Positions 23,856 to 35,129 of a stretch of DNA of 64,000 nt are shown here, piece after piece. Each line of letters begins with the position of its first letter. Within the stretch, counting starts at the first letter, position 1. The notes under the pieces were generated by a model. The model was not told where the DNA came from. It saw only the letters and a program-made list of their open reading frames with translations, and did not search any database. The DNA comes from Puccinellia tenuiflora (lineage: Eukaryota; Streptophyta; Magnoliopsida; Poales; Poaceae). The stretch covers positions 558,001 to 622,000 of the forward strand of contig QRDG01000408.1 of assembly GCA_012064385.1 (NCBI GenBank). The letters run 5' to 3'. A program made the position numbers and the translations under genes.

Positions 23856-24790
23856 ATTTAATCTATCTCGGATTCTCTTTGTTTGTTATCTTGCTGCTTC
23901 ATACGGTCGCCGTGAAAGATTGGGCCAAAAACCCTATTGGATCACGTTGATCCATATCATCTTGGTATCAGATTCGTCGGGTTTCTCACGGCGTCTACTT
24001 ACTGAGATTTGTATTCGGTCTATTAAGTATTTGCTGCCAGAGGCGATTTGCCAACACACTGGTGTTTATCTGTCAAGATCCGTCGCTTTTGCCTTGTGTA
24101 GACTGGAGCGGTCTTGTTGGATTCACGATCTATGGTTTGAGAGGATTTTCTTTTCTATCTTGCTACTGCTCCTATTTTGCAGCGGAAAGAGAAAAGGAAT
24201 TCGTGAGATTCCTTGGTCTTTGCATCAACCGTTTCAGATTACAGTTAGATCGGGGTGTTTGAGTTCCGGCCGGAAAGGAAAAGCAACCACCAAAAAAAAT
24301 TTACAGATTGGATGCTCTTCGCTTGATTTCCTAGTCGTGACTTGCTTGGAATTTTTTCCATCTAGCAGTATTTTTTCTGTACGACTCCTACTGCTGTTTC
24401 CAAGAGTCCAAACTTGATACGCTAGTACTAGCTGATTGCTACTTGTAAGCTGCCCAAGAGCAAGGCTGCTGCACGTGTTGTTGCTGCCAAGAAATTCTGC
24501 AAGCAACCGAGGCCTGGCCGCTGCTATTTTCTGCTCAGATATTGCTATAGCTATTTCGGAATTACTGCTAGTTTTTCCTCTGTTTGCACACGATGGTGAA
24601 TTCAGTTCATGGAGACAATTCAGGAGTTGACGGAGATCAACAAGAGGAGCTTGCCCCACCTGAGTTTGCTGAAGATTTGGCCCCTAATGTCCGAGCTGGA
24701 TTTGATAACACGTGCGACTATATCCGTCGGAGTCATGCTGCGTTGTCGGCGCAAATTACAAGGTTAGTTGTCCGGATTGATGCGTTGGGT
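23856..24790 (+). mobile_element. Insert in A: retroelement-like leader and start of an unknown ORF
   Basis: About 0.93 kb interrupts the A polyprotein between integrase and reverse transcriptase. Read on the plus strand it holds CTTGGTATCAGATTCG (23961), like a Copia primer site but without an LTR before it, a long leader, and an ATG at 24592 opening about 66 residues (acidic start GDNSGVDGDQQEELAPPEF, then helical) up to the right junction. No family is recognised. It could be a captured 5' part of another retroelement or an inverted piece from one. Junction positions are estimates to within some 10 bp. Confidence 0.5.
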
Positions 24791-26650
24791 GATGCAGGTA
24801 TATTATTGACAGAGGGAAAACAAGTTTCATCAAAAACGACATGTCGTGAGATTACAACTTTACGTGTGGCAAGATCGAAGCACCGATAGCCTTTGTGTTC
24901 TCGTGGGTATCCAAGAAAAATGCATCGTGTAGAACGAAGGGAGAGTTTGTGGTCGATGGAGTGTGAGAGGTTGGGAAAACAAAGACAGCCGAAGGTGCGT
25001 AGGTGATCATATGTAGGGTGGAAGCCATAGAGGAGAAAGTAGGGAGTGAAGTTGCCAATAGCACGGGAGGGTCGTATATTTAAGAGATGGTTTGCGGTGT
25101 GGAGTGCTTCGACCCAGAAGTGTGGTGGGAGTTTGGATTGAAAAAGAAGTGTACGAACTACATCATTAGTGGTGCGAAGCATGCGCTCAGCACGTCCGTT
25201 TTGCGGTGAAGTGTAGGGGCAGGAGAGGCGTAACGAAACACCGTGAGATGACATGAAAGTGCGTAGGGTGGTAGTAAGGAATTCACCACCGTTATCACAT
25301 TGGAGGCAGCGAATAGTGGTATGAAACTGTGTGGCGACAAAGGAGAAGAATCGAAGGAGAGTATCACAAGTGTCAGATTTAGCTCGTAGAGGAAACACCC
25401 AAGTAAAACGAGAAAAATCATCCAAGACCACAAGGTAATATTTATAGCCAGAACAACTAATAATCGGTGATGTCCAAAGATCACAGTGAATAAGATCAAA
25501 AGGAGAGGACGCATGAGAATGAGAGGTGGAAAAAGGTAATCGAGTATGTTTTCCTAACTGGCAAGCATCACACAAGGTTTGTGAATGAGTACTTTTATTA
25601 CAATGGGATAAAAATTCTAAGGGTAAATGCGACAGGGCGGAAGCGCTGGGATGGCCAAGACGTCGATGCCAGAGATCTCTAGTGACGGTGAGGACGGAGG
25701 TGGTGGAGGTTCCGTGATTGCCAAAGAACGGGTACAAGTCGTCGGAGCTATTGGAGCGCATGAGGACCTTCCTGGTGAACAGATCCTTCAAGGAGAAGCC
25801 AAATGGGTCAAATTCAACGGTGCAACTATTATCACGGACAAATTTACGAGTGCTGCAAAGGTTTTGAATAATGGAAGGGGAGACAAGGACATCACGGAGG
25901 GTGAAAGGTCTAGATGTGAGATGAGCCGTACCGGTAGCAAGCACAGGAAGACGAGACCCATTACCAACAACAATATGATGAGAATTGTGATCTAAAACGG
26001 GACGAGATGAGGTCAATATACCTTGGTTGCCAGTGACATGAGAAGTGGCGCCCGAGTCCATGATCCAATCATTGCCTTGGGGGAACGCGTTGCCGTAGCT
26101 AGGAGCACTTTGGTAGAGGGCGGTGTGATCCCATGATGGTGTCGAGGGAGGTGGAGCGGCAGGCTGGTACATCAGTGGGTATGCCTGAGTAGGCATACCA
26201 GGGCACGGGCCAAGGACACCGGAGGAATTTGGTGGAATCCGGGGGGAACGAGGAGGGAAGGGCGTCCCCATCGGTGCGAAGTAGCCAAGCCAGGGTTGCT
26301 GGGCACCCCCACGGCCACCTTGGTCATTGTGGCCACGGCCACCTTGGTCAGTGCGGCCATTGCCCTGATCAGCGTGGCCACCACCGCCGTTGCGGCCACG
26401 ACCACCGCTACGGTTGTTGTCACGACCTCCGTTGGTGCCCTGGTTAGGGTGTTGGAACCCAGGGATCGGATTCCGACCCTTGTAGTTAGGGCTAACGCCG
26501 GGGATACGTGGGGGAGCGCCACTTGTAGGGGTGCTACGTGCATTGGTATGGACAGCGAGCGCCTGAGCACCGGCTTGTTGCTGTTGAGAGGCGTCGTCGA
26601 CTTCGGCAAGTTGGAGACGAGAGCAGGCATCCGACATGTGGCTCTCCTTG
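24791..26650 (-). pseudogene. Copia element A: end of gag, protease and integrase
   Basis: The minus-strand frame is open from the breakpoint near 26650 to the insert. In order it shows the gag end (SRLQLAEVDDAS), a Gly/Arg/Asn-rich stretch, protease WIMDSGATSHV, the integrase zinc domain (LWHRRLGHPS ... CDACQLGKH), and the integrase core with FDLIHCDLW, VVLDDFSRF, CDNGGEF and SPQNGRAERM, then VVFDETCFP. Most of gag, the primer site and the 5' LTR are absent: at about 26640-26655 the sequence switches to element B on the other strand. Confidence 0.88.
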
Positions 26651-27933
26651 AGTCCATCCGTATCCTTCTTGCTTATGCATCCCGTTATAACTTTAAATTG
26701 CAACAAATGGATGTTAAAAGTGCCTTTCTTAATGGTCCCTTAAAGGAGTTGGTGTTCGTTAAGCAACCCCCGGGGTTCGAGGACCCCAACTTCCCTAACC
26801 ACGTCTACAAGCTTGATAAGACGCTCTATGGACTTAAACAAGCACCATGTGCGTGGTATGAGCACCTTAGAGAGTTATTGTTAGACCGTGGGTTTGAAGT
26901 TGGGAAAATTGATCCTACTCTTTTTACTAAGAGGGTTAAAGGGGAGCTTTTAGTATGCCAACTATATGTTGATGATATTATATTTGACTCATCTAACAAA
27001 GCTTTTAATGATGAATTTTCAAAGCTTATGACCGATAGGTTTGAGATGTCTATCATGGGCGAGTTGAAGTTCTTCCTTGGATTTGAGACCAAGCAAAATA
27101 TATTCAAGACATGCTCAAGTGGTTTAATATGGCCAATGCTAAGGAGAAGAAGACACTTATGGATACCAAATGCCATCTACAACTTAACCCAAAGGGTATA
27201 GATGTGGATCAAAAAGCTTTACCGCTCCATGATAGGTTCTTTGCTTTACCTTTGTGCATCTAGACCCGATATTGTGTTGAGTGTAGGTGTGTGTGCAAGG
27301 TATCAAGCGGTTCCTAAATAAAGCCACATGTTGGCGGTCAAGAGAATCCTACGATATTTAGTTCATACCCCAAGGTTTGGTTTGTGGTACCCAAGGGATT
27401 ACTCTTTCACTCTTCGTGGGTTCACGGATTCGGATTGGGCCGGTGATCAAGATGATAGGAAATCAACTTCCGGGGCTTGCCAATTCCTTGGTAGGTCCTT
27501 GGTGAGTTGGTCTACTAAGAAGCAAAATTGTATTTCTCTCTCCACCGCCGAAGCCGAGTATGTGGCCGCCGCTAGTGCATGCACTCAATTGTTATGGATG
27601 AGGCAAACTTTAAAGGAATACGGTGTCAATTGTGACAAAGTGCCTCTTTTGTGTGACAATGAGAGTGCTAGCAAGATCGCCTACAACCCGGTGCAACACT
27701 CAAGGACCAAGCATATTGAGATTCGTCATCATTTCATTCGAGATCATGTTGCCCGTGGAGACATTGAGCTAGCATATGTGCCAACCAAGGACCAACTTGC
27801 GGATATTTTCACGAAGCCACTTGATGAAGCAAGATTCACTTATTTGAGGAATGAGCTAAATATCGTGGATTCGAGGAGCTTGGCTGACCATCTTGCATAC
27901 ACACCTATAGCTTCAACCTCTATCTTGGTTTAG
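26645..27933 (+). pseudogene. Sirevirus-like element B: reverse transcriptase and RNase H
   Basis: B starts inside RT (LLESIRILLAYASRYNFKLQ), so LTR, gag, protease and integrase are missing. RT shows QMDVKSAFLNG, TLYGLKQAPCAWY and LYVDDIIF. After FFLGFE (27080) deletions and frameshifts break the frame until 27328. RNase H, 27328-27933, is open and carries FTDSDWAGDQDD, STAEAEYVAA, TKHIEIRHHFIRDH and the usual end LADIFTKPL. Downstream come the palindrome field, the 3' ORF and the 3' LTR of the same element. Confidence 0.9.
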
Positions 27934-28364
27934 GTGTGGGCATGAATTTAGGGGGAGTGTTGTCCTAATAAATTGGGCTCTCCCTCCCCCCAATATGCCT
28001 ATAGCAAAAATTTATTTATCTCTATTTTCATTTCATGAATTGTGAGCTTAAATGACGAGTATTGGTTATGGACCCAAGATATATCTTCGCGGTGCCATAC
28101 CATAAACTCATACATGGTGGCCTAGGCCACCGACCTCTTCATTTGAGAAGAGTTGGTTCTTTTGGGATTTTATTGGATCTTATTTGCAAATCTTTTGTTC
28201 TTTTGGGAAACTCACTCAATCTTGGCTTTTATTGTTTTGGCTTTTGCAAGTTGACTGTGAAGTACCATCCCAGTTTGTGTTGTCTATCTGAAGCCTCTCC
28301 TTGCCCCAAAACTTGCTCCTCTTGCCACATACATGTCCACCACCATAAACTAGCTTCTCTGAGT

Positions 28365-28960
28365 TGTGGGGGCCAGAGACTCCGATGTCTAACACCGGAG
28401 ACTCCGGTCTGAGCAGAATCTCCGCCCTAAGCCACGGAGACTCCGGCACCCCGGAGACTCCGGTGTGCTTAGGCCGGAGACTTCGGTCTCGGCGTTGCCA
28501 GGGGTTCACAAAGGGGATCGGGGTGGGAGTTATTTCACAACTCCTCACCACCCCGACCTCTCCTCTCCCCCTGCTGCCGCCCCCTACCTGGAGGAGCTTC
28601 CCCGGCCGCTTCCCGCCGCCGGAATCCGCCGTCCAGTCGGCCCATCTTCCTCTCCAACGTTGGGGAACGTCCTCCCCACCATTGGAGACCTTCACCATGT
28701 CGAGCAGCGGTACCTCTCTCTCTCCCTCTCTAGGTTTCTTCCTAGATCTTGGATAGTGTGTGTAATGTTTCTCCCTATGGTGTAGAATCTCTTGCTGGCT
28801 CGTTTTCATCTCAATGCATCAATTCTAGCATCTTTAGCACCGAAGTTTGACCTAACCCTAGATTCTCAGTCTCAGGGCCGGAGACTCCGGTCTGTCCCAG
28901 ACCGGAGACTCCGGTATGGCCGGAAACTCCGGCCCCTGAGGCCGGAATCTCCGGTGTAGA
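28365..28960. repeat. CCGGAGACTCCGG palindromes between pol and 3' ORF of B
   Basis: Two clusters (28371-28490 and 28875-28955) carry CCGGAGACTCCGG and close variants, the same core as in B's LTR (32140-32520, as CCGGAGTCTCCGG) and in the older LTR at 10300-10680. Here they lie in the internal region before the extra ORF and not in an LTR. A pyrimidine-rich stretch (28550-28750) lies between the clusters. Confidence 0.75.
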
Positions 28961-28970
28961 TCAAGTTTGT

Positions 28971-30716
28971 GTGCTTTTGATTCTCCAATTGATGCATCTT
29001 TTGTGTCCCTGGACATGTATGCTCATCTCCCTGCTACCTCCTGTCTGTTTACTCACAGGATCCTCGCATCGTCTCAAGAAAATCACTCACAACCCCAATA
29101 AGGTGTCTCGGAAAGAAAAGAGGGGTTCTAGGGCTTATTTGGATCGGACCGAGGATGGCCGTTTGGTTCAGCGTGACAGAGGGGCAGAGGCTAGAGAGGC
29201 TGCGCAGAGAAGAGCTGAAGAAGAATTCCTTGCTCAAGAGAGGGCCAAGAAAGCTAAATTTGACAATTTGACCACCCTTAGTGGGTTGAACAAATTTGAG
29301 TTCCGTGCTATGAGGTCACAGCCATTCTTTGATATGCCACGAAACACCTCCAATCCTCGGTTTTGGAGAAAGGAACAAGAGATAGTGATGAATGAAGTCT
29401 ATGCAAGGCTCTCGGGTCCTAACATCGTTTGTGTGCAAAAGGTGCTTAACCTCTCCGCTCTTAGCACCAAACCTTATTTCCAAGAGGCCGTGTGGATTGT
29501 CCGCAAGCTTGGGTTGGAGCACCTCATGACGCTTCAACAAAACTATGACATCCATTTGGTGCACCAATTCTTTGCGACCGTTCAGTTTGGAGAAGATGAA
29601 GATGTCAAGTTGACTTGGATGACCGGGCCGATGAAGTGTGAGTCCTCAATGACAAGGTTCGGTGAATTGCTTGGATATGTGTTCCGCACGGGTGAAGCCT
29701 CCCAAGGAAGAATTATGCACACGGAAGGGGTCCATTATGATAAAAACAAGATGACACCACTCTACCTCAACAAGTCCTCCGTTGGCTCCAACAAGGATCT
29801 TCTTCCCATATTCAATATCCTCCTTCGCATGTTTAGAAGCAATATTGTACCCCAAGCCGGGAATGTGGATGCAATTCGTGGAGGGCTTGTCAACCTTCTT
29901 GTTCATTCCTATGAGGTGCTTCAAGCCGGAGTCAATTGTCAAGGTTATGAGATAGATGTGATGGATTTCATCAAATGCGAGTTGCATTGGGCGGTGCATG
30001 AGATGAAGAATCCTATTTATGCACCTTATGTGATGAAGCTAATCCTTGATCAAGTGCCACACCTCAATCATGAGCACTTCACCGTTCACAAGGCCGGCTC
30101 CCTCCAAATTCTCAAGCATGACAAGCCATCCTCTTCTAGTGCTCCCTCTCGTGTCCCATTTGCATCAAGTGAAGAAGAGGAGGAAGAAGATGTGGGCCCG
30201 TTCGTAGGAGGAGTAAGAATGCCAACCCTCCCTCATGGGTTAGCAAGGGTAAGGAAGATGTGAAAAAGAGGATAAAGAAGCTTAGTTGGTTTGAAAAGAT
30301 GGTGCTTCGCATGAATGTGTGCCTCCACCGGGAACATTACGAAGGTTACAAGGAAAGGAAATTAATCATCTCCAATCAAAACAAGTTGTTCAAGGAGTTG
30401 GAGAAAAAGAGGGACAATACTCCTCCACCTCCTCCTCCCCCTCGCATTGGCAGGCAACGGGAGAATCTGATGATGATGAATCCTCCGGTAGTGAACCGGC
30501 AATTCCCTATGATGCTTGGCACGCAAGGCAATTCCCGTGGTCCGATTTTGATTTTGAGGACGTGTCCTCCAATATGCCGTCTTCCTCCAACAATCCCGTC
30601 AACACCGGCAAGGCTCCTATGGTTCAAAGTGAGATCGAAGAGGATGATGAAGCTAGTGGCTCGCAATATGATGAGGATGATGATGATGACGCCACCGACG
30701 AGGACTCCGAGTGATC
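28971..30716 (+). pseudogene. 3' extra ORF of Sirevirus B (so-called env-like)
   Basis: Sireviruses often carry an additional ORF between pol and the 3' LTR; the literature calls it env-like, though an envelope role is unproven. The first ORF, 28971-30263, has 430 residues: a hydrophobic start of uncertain relevance (residues 1-30), a basic stretch, a Glu/Ala/Arg helical part, and a long domain with ARLSGPNIVCVQKVLNLSAL, LVHQFFATVQFGEDEDVK and GLVNLLVHSYEV. It ends with a Ser/Glu-rich tail. Two frameshifts (near 30260 and 30450) separate the conserved end, LSWFEKMVLRMN and an Asp/Glu-rich terminus stopping at 30714. No clear transmembrane helix pair is seen. Confidence 0.75.
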
Positions 30717-30781
30717 TCTATGGGACCGTTAGCATCGCCTTTCTTCCTTTTTGGTGTCTCGATGCCAAAGGGGGAGAAATG

Positions 30782-31797
30782 GTTCTAGTAGGCTATCCGT
30801 GGGATTTGCATGGGTCGGGGCACAAGCATTTGCTTTTATCATTTCTTGAGAGCTTGTGTCCCCTTTATTCGTGTGTTGAACTTTGTGTTAAACTCTATTT
30901 GCTATTTGCTACTATGTGTGAGATGTGGATCTAGTTGTCCTTCTATTCTTGAGGTGACATGGTATTGGTTGAGTTATTTGTGATGTGAGATGTGTTTTGG
31001 AATCATCTTTTATTCTCACACCAAGGTATGCTTGTTAACTCAAAGATCAACCCTCTATATCATGTCTCATAGTTTGCAATCATAGTTCTAGTAGGCTATC
31101 CGTGGGATTTGCATGGGTCGGGGCACAAGCATTTGCTTTTATCATTTCTTGAGAGCTTGTGTCCCCTTTATTCGTGTGTTGAACTTTGTGTTAAACTCTA
31201 CTTGCTATTTGCTACTATGTGTGAGATGTGGATCTAGTTGCGGAAAGTTCATTTGGCTCCCGGGCTCCAGGGAGCCCGGTTTTTCAAAATGAAAAAATCG
31301 ACATTTGTAAGTTTCAAAAAAATCTGAAATTTTTTATAGATGTTGACAATGACATATTGCATGGCTGTGAAAAATTTCAACCCGAGATATTTAGTACTCC
31401 GCCCTACACAAAAAAGACAAATCTGGAAAAATTTGAACTGTGCACTATTCACATCTCAGATCCAGAAATTTGTCATTTTTGTGTAGGGCGGAATACTAAA
31501 TATTTCGGGTTGAAATTTTTCACAGGCATGCAATATGTCATGATCTACGCCTACGATTTTTTTCACATTTTTTTGAAACACAAAAATGTGGTTTTCAAAT
31601 TTTTTAAAATACCGGGCTCCTTGGAGCCAAAACACCGCACTCATCTAGTTGTCCTTATATTCTTGAGGTGATATGGTATTGGTTGAGTTATTTGTGATGT
31701 GAGATGTGCTTTCGAATCATATTTTATTCTCACACCAAGGTATGCTTGTTAACTCAAAGATCAACTCTCCATATCATGTCTCATAGTTTGCAAATGA
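30782..31797 (+). repeat. 303-bp direct duplication in the 3' region of B
   Basis: GTTCTAGTAGGCTATCCG starts both copies (30782 and 31085), and both run through TCATGTCTCATAGTTTGCAA. Copy two is lengthened by a MITE at 31241-31642 plus its 9-bp target duplication. The copies differ at few positions. The repeat ends about 180 bp before the polypurine tract. Confidence 0.85.
31241..31642. mobile_element. Mutator-like fold-back MITE
   Basis: The 402-bp segment is flanked by perfect 9-bp repeats ATCTAGTTG (31232-31240 and 31643-31651); 9 bp is the hallmark of Mutator-like transposition. The uninterrupted first copy of the duplication shows the empty site at about 30932. The ends pair as inverted repeats (TTTGGCTCC near the left, GGAGCCAAAA near the right), and the arms hold a long internal inverted repeat (CCGCCCTACACAAAAA near 31400 against TTTTTGTGTAGGGCGG near 31475). 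No ORF has transposase features. Confidence 0.88.
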
Positions 31798-31979
31798 TTT
31801 TGTCATATATATCATGTCTTAATTATTTGTGGCATTCTCCTCCTATTTGTGGGTTTCATCTCATATGTGTAACTTGTCTAATATGCACACACTTAGGGGG
31901 AGATGCTATTTTTCACATGATATGATCTATTTATTTTGCAAATCCTAGTGTTGTCATCTAACACCAAAAAGGGGGAGAT

Positions 31980-33274
31980 TGAAAGAACATTTCCTAAACC
32001 CTATTTGTTTTGTGTGTTAGTTAACAACACTAATGATTATCTAATATGATGCTAAGTGGTGCAGGTTAATTGACATTTTTCTACCTCTAGCATCACTCAC
32101 CAAAAAGCGAAGAAATGGCAAAGTGTTCCTGCTGCAGGAAAATTCCTGGCCGGAGTTTCCGGCCTGTCAGGCCGGAGTCTCCGGCCCCCTGGTTTTTCCT
32201 GCCCTCTGGCCAGCGTGTGGTGCGGTACTGGATACCCCTCCGGAGTACCACCGGAGGGTGCCCGGAGTCTCCGGGAGGCTGGAGTATCTGGTGACCGGAG
32301 TCTCCGGCCAGTCCTGCGTCCTCGACAAATCTCCGCCCGGGTGCGGAGTCTCCGTCCTGCACCGGAGACTCCGGTCCTTCAGACCGGAGTCTCCAGCCCT
32401 CCCCGATGCAAGCGAAGTGTGGTGCGCCTCGGGATGCCTGTCCGGAAGAACCCCGGAGGGAGACCGGAATGTCCGGCCTGCACCGGAGTCTCCGGCCCAC
32501 TTAGGCCGGAGTCTCCGGCATAAGTGACCCCCAACGGCTATAATTTGCAGAGGGGTATAAATACCCCTCCACCTACCTCAGGACAGCCAGCTCGTCCAGC
32601 ATTTATGAACCCTAATATTTGAGAGCTCAAAATCACAAGATCTCCCAATTCCTCCGTCCAAACGCGTTGATCTTCGGAGGATTGAAGGAGAAGACCCGGA
32701 TCTACATCTTCACCAAGCCGTTCTTCATTTCCCCCTCGTTCACTCGAGGATTCTTGTTTCTAGGGTTAGCTTTGTGTTACCCTAGATTCTTGTGCTCATT
32801 TGTTGTTGTATTTGTGACAGTGTTGTTGATTTGGGAGCCCCCAATTCAGTTGTGGGTGTGTGCCCCAAGAACCGTGTAAGGGCTCCGGATTCCGCCTTGA
32901 AGGACTCCGAATAGTGGAAGGTGAACCAAGCCTTTATGGCAAAGTTCATCGGAGAATAGGGTGAGGCCTTCGTGGCGTTGAGTAGGCCTTTGTGGCGAAC
33001 TCACACCCTCCAACGAGACGTACTCACTTAACAAGGAGGAACTCGGGAATACACCCTTGTCTCCGCGTGCTTCCCCTTTCGGTTACCTCTTCCCCTTTGT
33101 AGCCTTTACTTGTATCGTTAATTGCCTAGTTGTTTAGCTTCTTCTCATATAGGTAAATTCACCGTAGTTGCATATCTAGATAATTTACCTTTGTGTTAAG
33201 CCTTAAATTGAAAAAGATTAAAAATTGGTGTAGCACCTATTCACCCCCCTCTAGGTGCCCATACGATCCTTTCA
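31980..33274 (+). mobile_element. 3' LTR of Sirevirus-like element B
   Basis: The 1295-bp LTR begins TGAAAGAACATTTCC after the polypurine tract AAAAAGGGGGAGA and ends CGATCCTTTCA at 33274. It carries the palindrome field at 32140-32520 and a TATA-like GGTATAAATACC at 32555, followed by a short transcribed-looking leader. Its last 250 bp resemble the reverse of D's LTR, including the C-run near 33243. To the right the sequence enters the LTR of element C mid-way, so B inserted into that LTR. Confidence 0.88.
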
Positions 33275-33649
33275 ATCCTGATGCCACTAACTGCACGACC
33301 TGGTGTAGTGGATACATGCACACATGCAGGGGACTAATTTACTTAGCAACTACTTTGAGATCCACTAGACTCGGACGTGCACACGCACACCATCTAACTA
33401 ATCAGCTAAACGTGAGTCTATGATGCCGTTGCACTTCTCAGCTTGCATGCAGGAGTCCGTGCTTCTCACACGGCGATGTCCGCTTCACGCGGCAGCTTGG
33501 CACCTCCATGCACACCTTCCGGCTGAGCTGCCAAATGTATACGTTTCACACGTATATTTGCCAACATGCACTGACTCCACACGACACACTAACTAAGTGC
33601 AAATACGGAAATAAACATGCTGAAAAAAATATCAAGATTAGTGCCAACA
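33275..33649 (-). mobile_element. Partial LTR of element C next to B
   Basis: It matches the part of the C LTR from ATCCT(G) onward (compare 21368-21734) and ends GTGCCAACA, followed by the same polypurine-tract region (ATCACCCCTAATCTTG). The first 190 bp of the LTR are missing on the left, where B's LTR ends. ATCCT at 33275-33279 is the likely right copy of B's target duplication; the left copy was not found because B's 5' end is gone. Confidence 0.8.
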
Positions 33650-34541
33650 ATCACCCCTAATCTTGATATGCATTCTTCACGTCGCTTCAAAGCAGTGCCG
33701 GTTCGTCATCGGCGTAGCCTTTAGCAAACAAGGCTTTCTCCTCTTTCTTCTTGTCAGGGCACTCCCAAGCAAAATGACCAAAATCATCACAATTGTAGCA
33801 TTGTACCTCACTTTTATCCCTGCGGCCTCCAGCCGCGTCCTCGCGGCGAGCCATGCCCCCTCATCATGAGAAGTTTATCTTCTCCTCCTTCCTCCTCTTG
33901 TCCCTTGAGCAGCTCTTCATGCGCCTTCAATGATCCGATGGCCTCCTCCATGGACATTTTGTTCACGTCACAGAACAGCCCAATGGATGAAGCCACGTTG
34001 ATGTACTTCTTGGAGACGGCTCGCAGCAGCTTCTTCACGACATACTTCTCCTCCATCGGGTCTCCAAGCTCACGGATATGCCCACGCGCGTCGTAAACTT
34101 TGCCGCAAAATCATCCACGGACTCTGCATAAGACATCTTGAGAGCATCAAACTCCGAGCGCAAGGATTGGATCCTCGCCTCCCGGACGCGCTCGGCGCCG
34201 ATGTGCATGGAGCGAAGTGCCGCCCACACATCCGCCGCGGTCTCCTTCTCCGCAACACGCAGCAGCGTCTCGTCGTCGATCCCCTGTGAGATGATGGTCA
34301 TGGCCATCTCCTCCTTGCTCCCGTCCATCTCCTTGGACGAGCTCTCCTGATCAACAGCACCCCATGCGCCATGTAGTCGCAGGATGTACTTCATCCTCAT
34401 CGCCCATGCCGAGTAGTTTGTCCTCGTCAGCAGCGGCACCGCCACCTTGCCGGCGGCCGCCGCCGTCGCCACCGCGCCTCCGCTGCTGATCACCATGGCT
34501 CCACTCGCCTCAGCTGCGTCGCGCGGCATCGTCTTCGTCAT
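33650..34541 (-). pseudogene. gag of element C (only gene of the element)
   Basis: The ATG lies at 34539-34541, just after the primer site. The product starts with an Ala-rich stretch, then LTRTNYSAWAMRMKYILRLH, the gag core of Copia elements (UBN2-like), followed by VWAALRSMHIGA. A frameshift near 34070 leads into LGDPMEEK-type sequence (34056-33814), and another near 33815 precedes one zinc knuckle, CYNCDDFGHFAWECP, at about 33740-33785. Some 100 bp later comes the polypurine tract. There is no room for pol, so the element is a gag-only, non-autonomous Copia (TR-GAG-like design). Confidence 0.8.
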
Positions 34542-34544
34542 CTT

Positions 34545-34557
34545 GGCTCTGATACCA
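34545..34557 (-). other. Primer-binding site of element C
   Basis: The minus strand reads TGGTATCAGAGCC, complementary to the initiator tRNA-Met end, 2 bp from the LTR at 34560. It confirms that C is on the minus strand and that 34560-35124 is its 5' LTR. Confidence 0.9.
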
Positions 34558-34559
34558 AA

Positions 34560-35124
34560 TGATGAAGTTGATTCTCTCAACTCTCGCGTAGCTAGCTAGC
34601 TTTCTCTGGTTGCCTCACACAACACACAGGGATTTTGGTCTCGGACTGTTTCACACAGCCGAGATTTCTTCTCTCTATTTCTCTTAGCTCATTACAACTC
34701 GATGCATACATGGTTTAAATAGCTAGCTAAGCCTGCCACTAACTAACTCTATCCTGACTCCACTAACTGCACGACCTGGTGTAGTGGATACATGCACACA
34801 TGCAGGGGACTAATTTACTTAGCAACTACTTTGAGATCCACTAGACTCGGACGTGCACACGCACACCATCTAACTAATCAGCTAAACGTGAGTCTATGAT
34901 GCCGTTGCACTTCTCAGCTTGCATGCAGGAGTCCGTGCTTCTCACACGGCGATGTCCGCTTCACGCGGCAGCTTGGCACCTCCATGCACACCTTCCGGCT
35001 GAGCTGCCAAATGTATACGTTTCACACGTATATTTGCTAACATGCACTGACTCCACACGACACACTAACTAATGCAAATACAGAAATAAACATGCTTATA
35101 CAAATATCAAGATTAGTGCCAACA
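34560..35124 (-). mobile_element. Right (5') LTR of element C
   Basis: The 565-bp copy begins TGATGAAGTTGATTC and ends AGTGCCAACA; CCTTC follows at 35125-35129. It differs from the left LTR by a short list of substitutions and a few small gaps, for example a GCTTGCATGCA stretch near 34917 that the left copy lacks. Confidence 0.9.
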
Positions 35125-35129
35125 CCTTC

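Noticed and set aside
23842..24417. 191-codon plus-strand ORF as a host gene
   Set aside because: It crosses the border between element A and the inserted leader and has no domain; it is best explained as leader sequence.
28971..30263. 3' ORF of B as a true envelope gene
   Set aside because: No signal peptide, cleavage site or transmembrane anchor is evident; the env-like label is historical.
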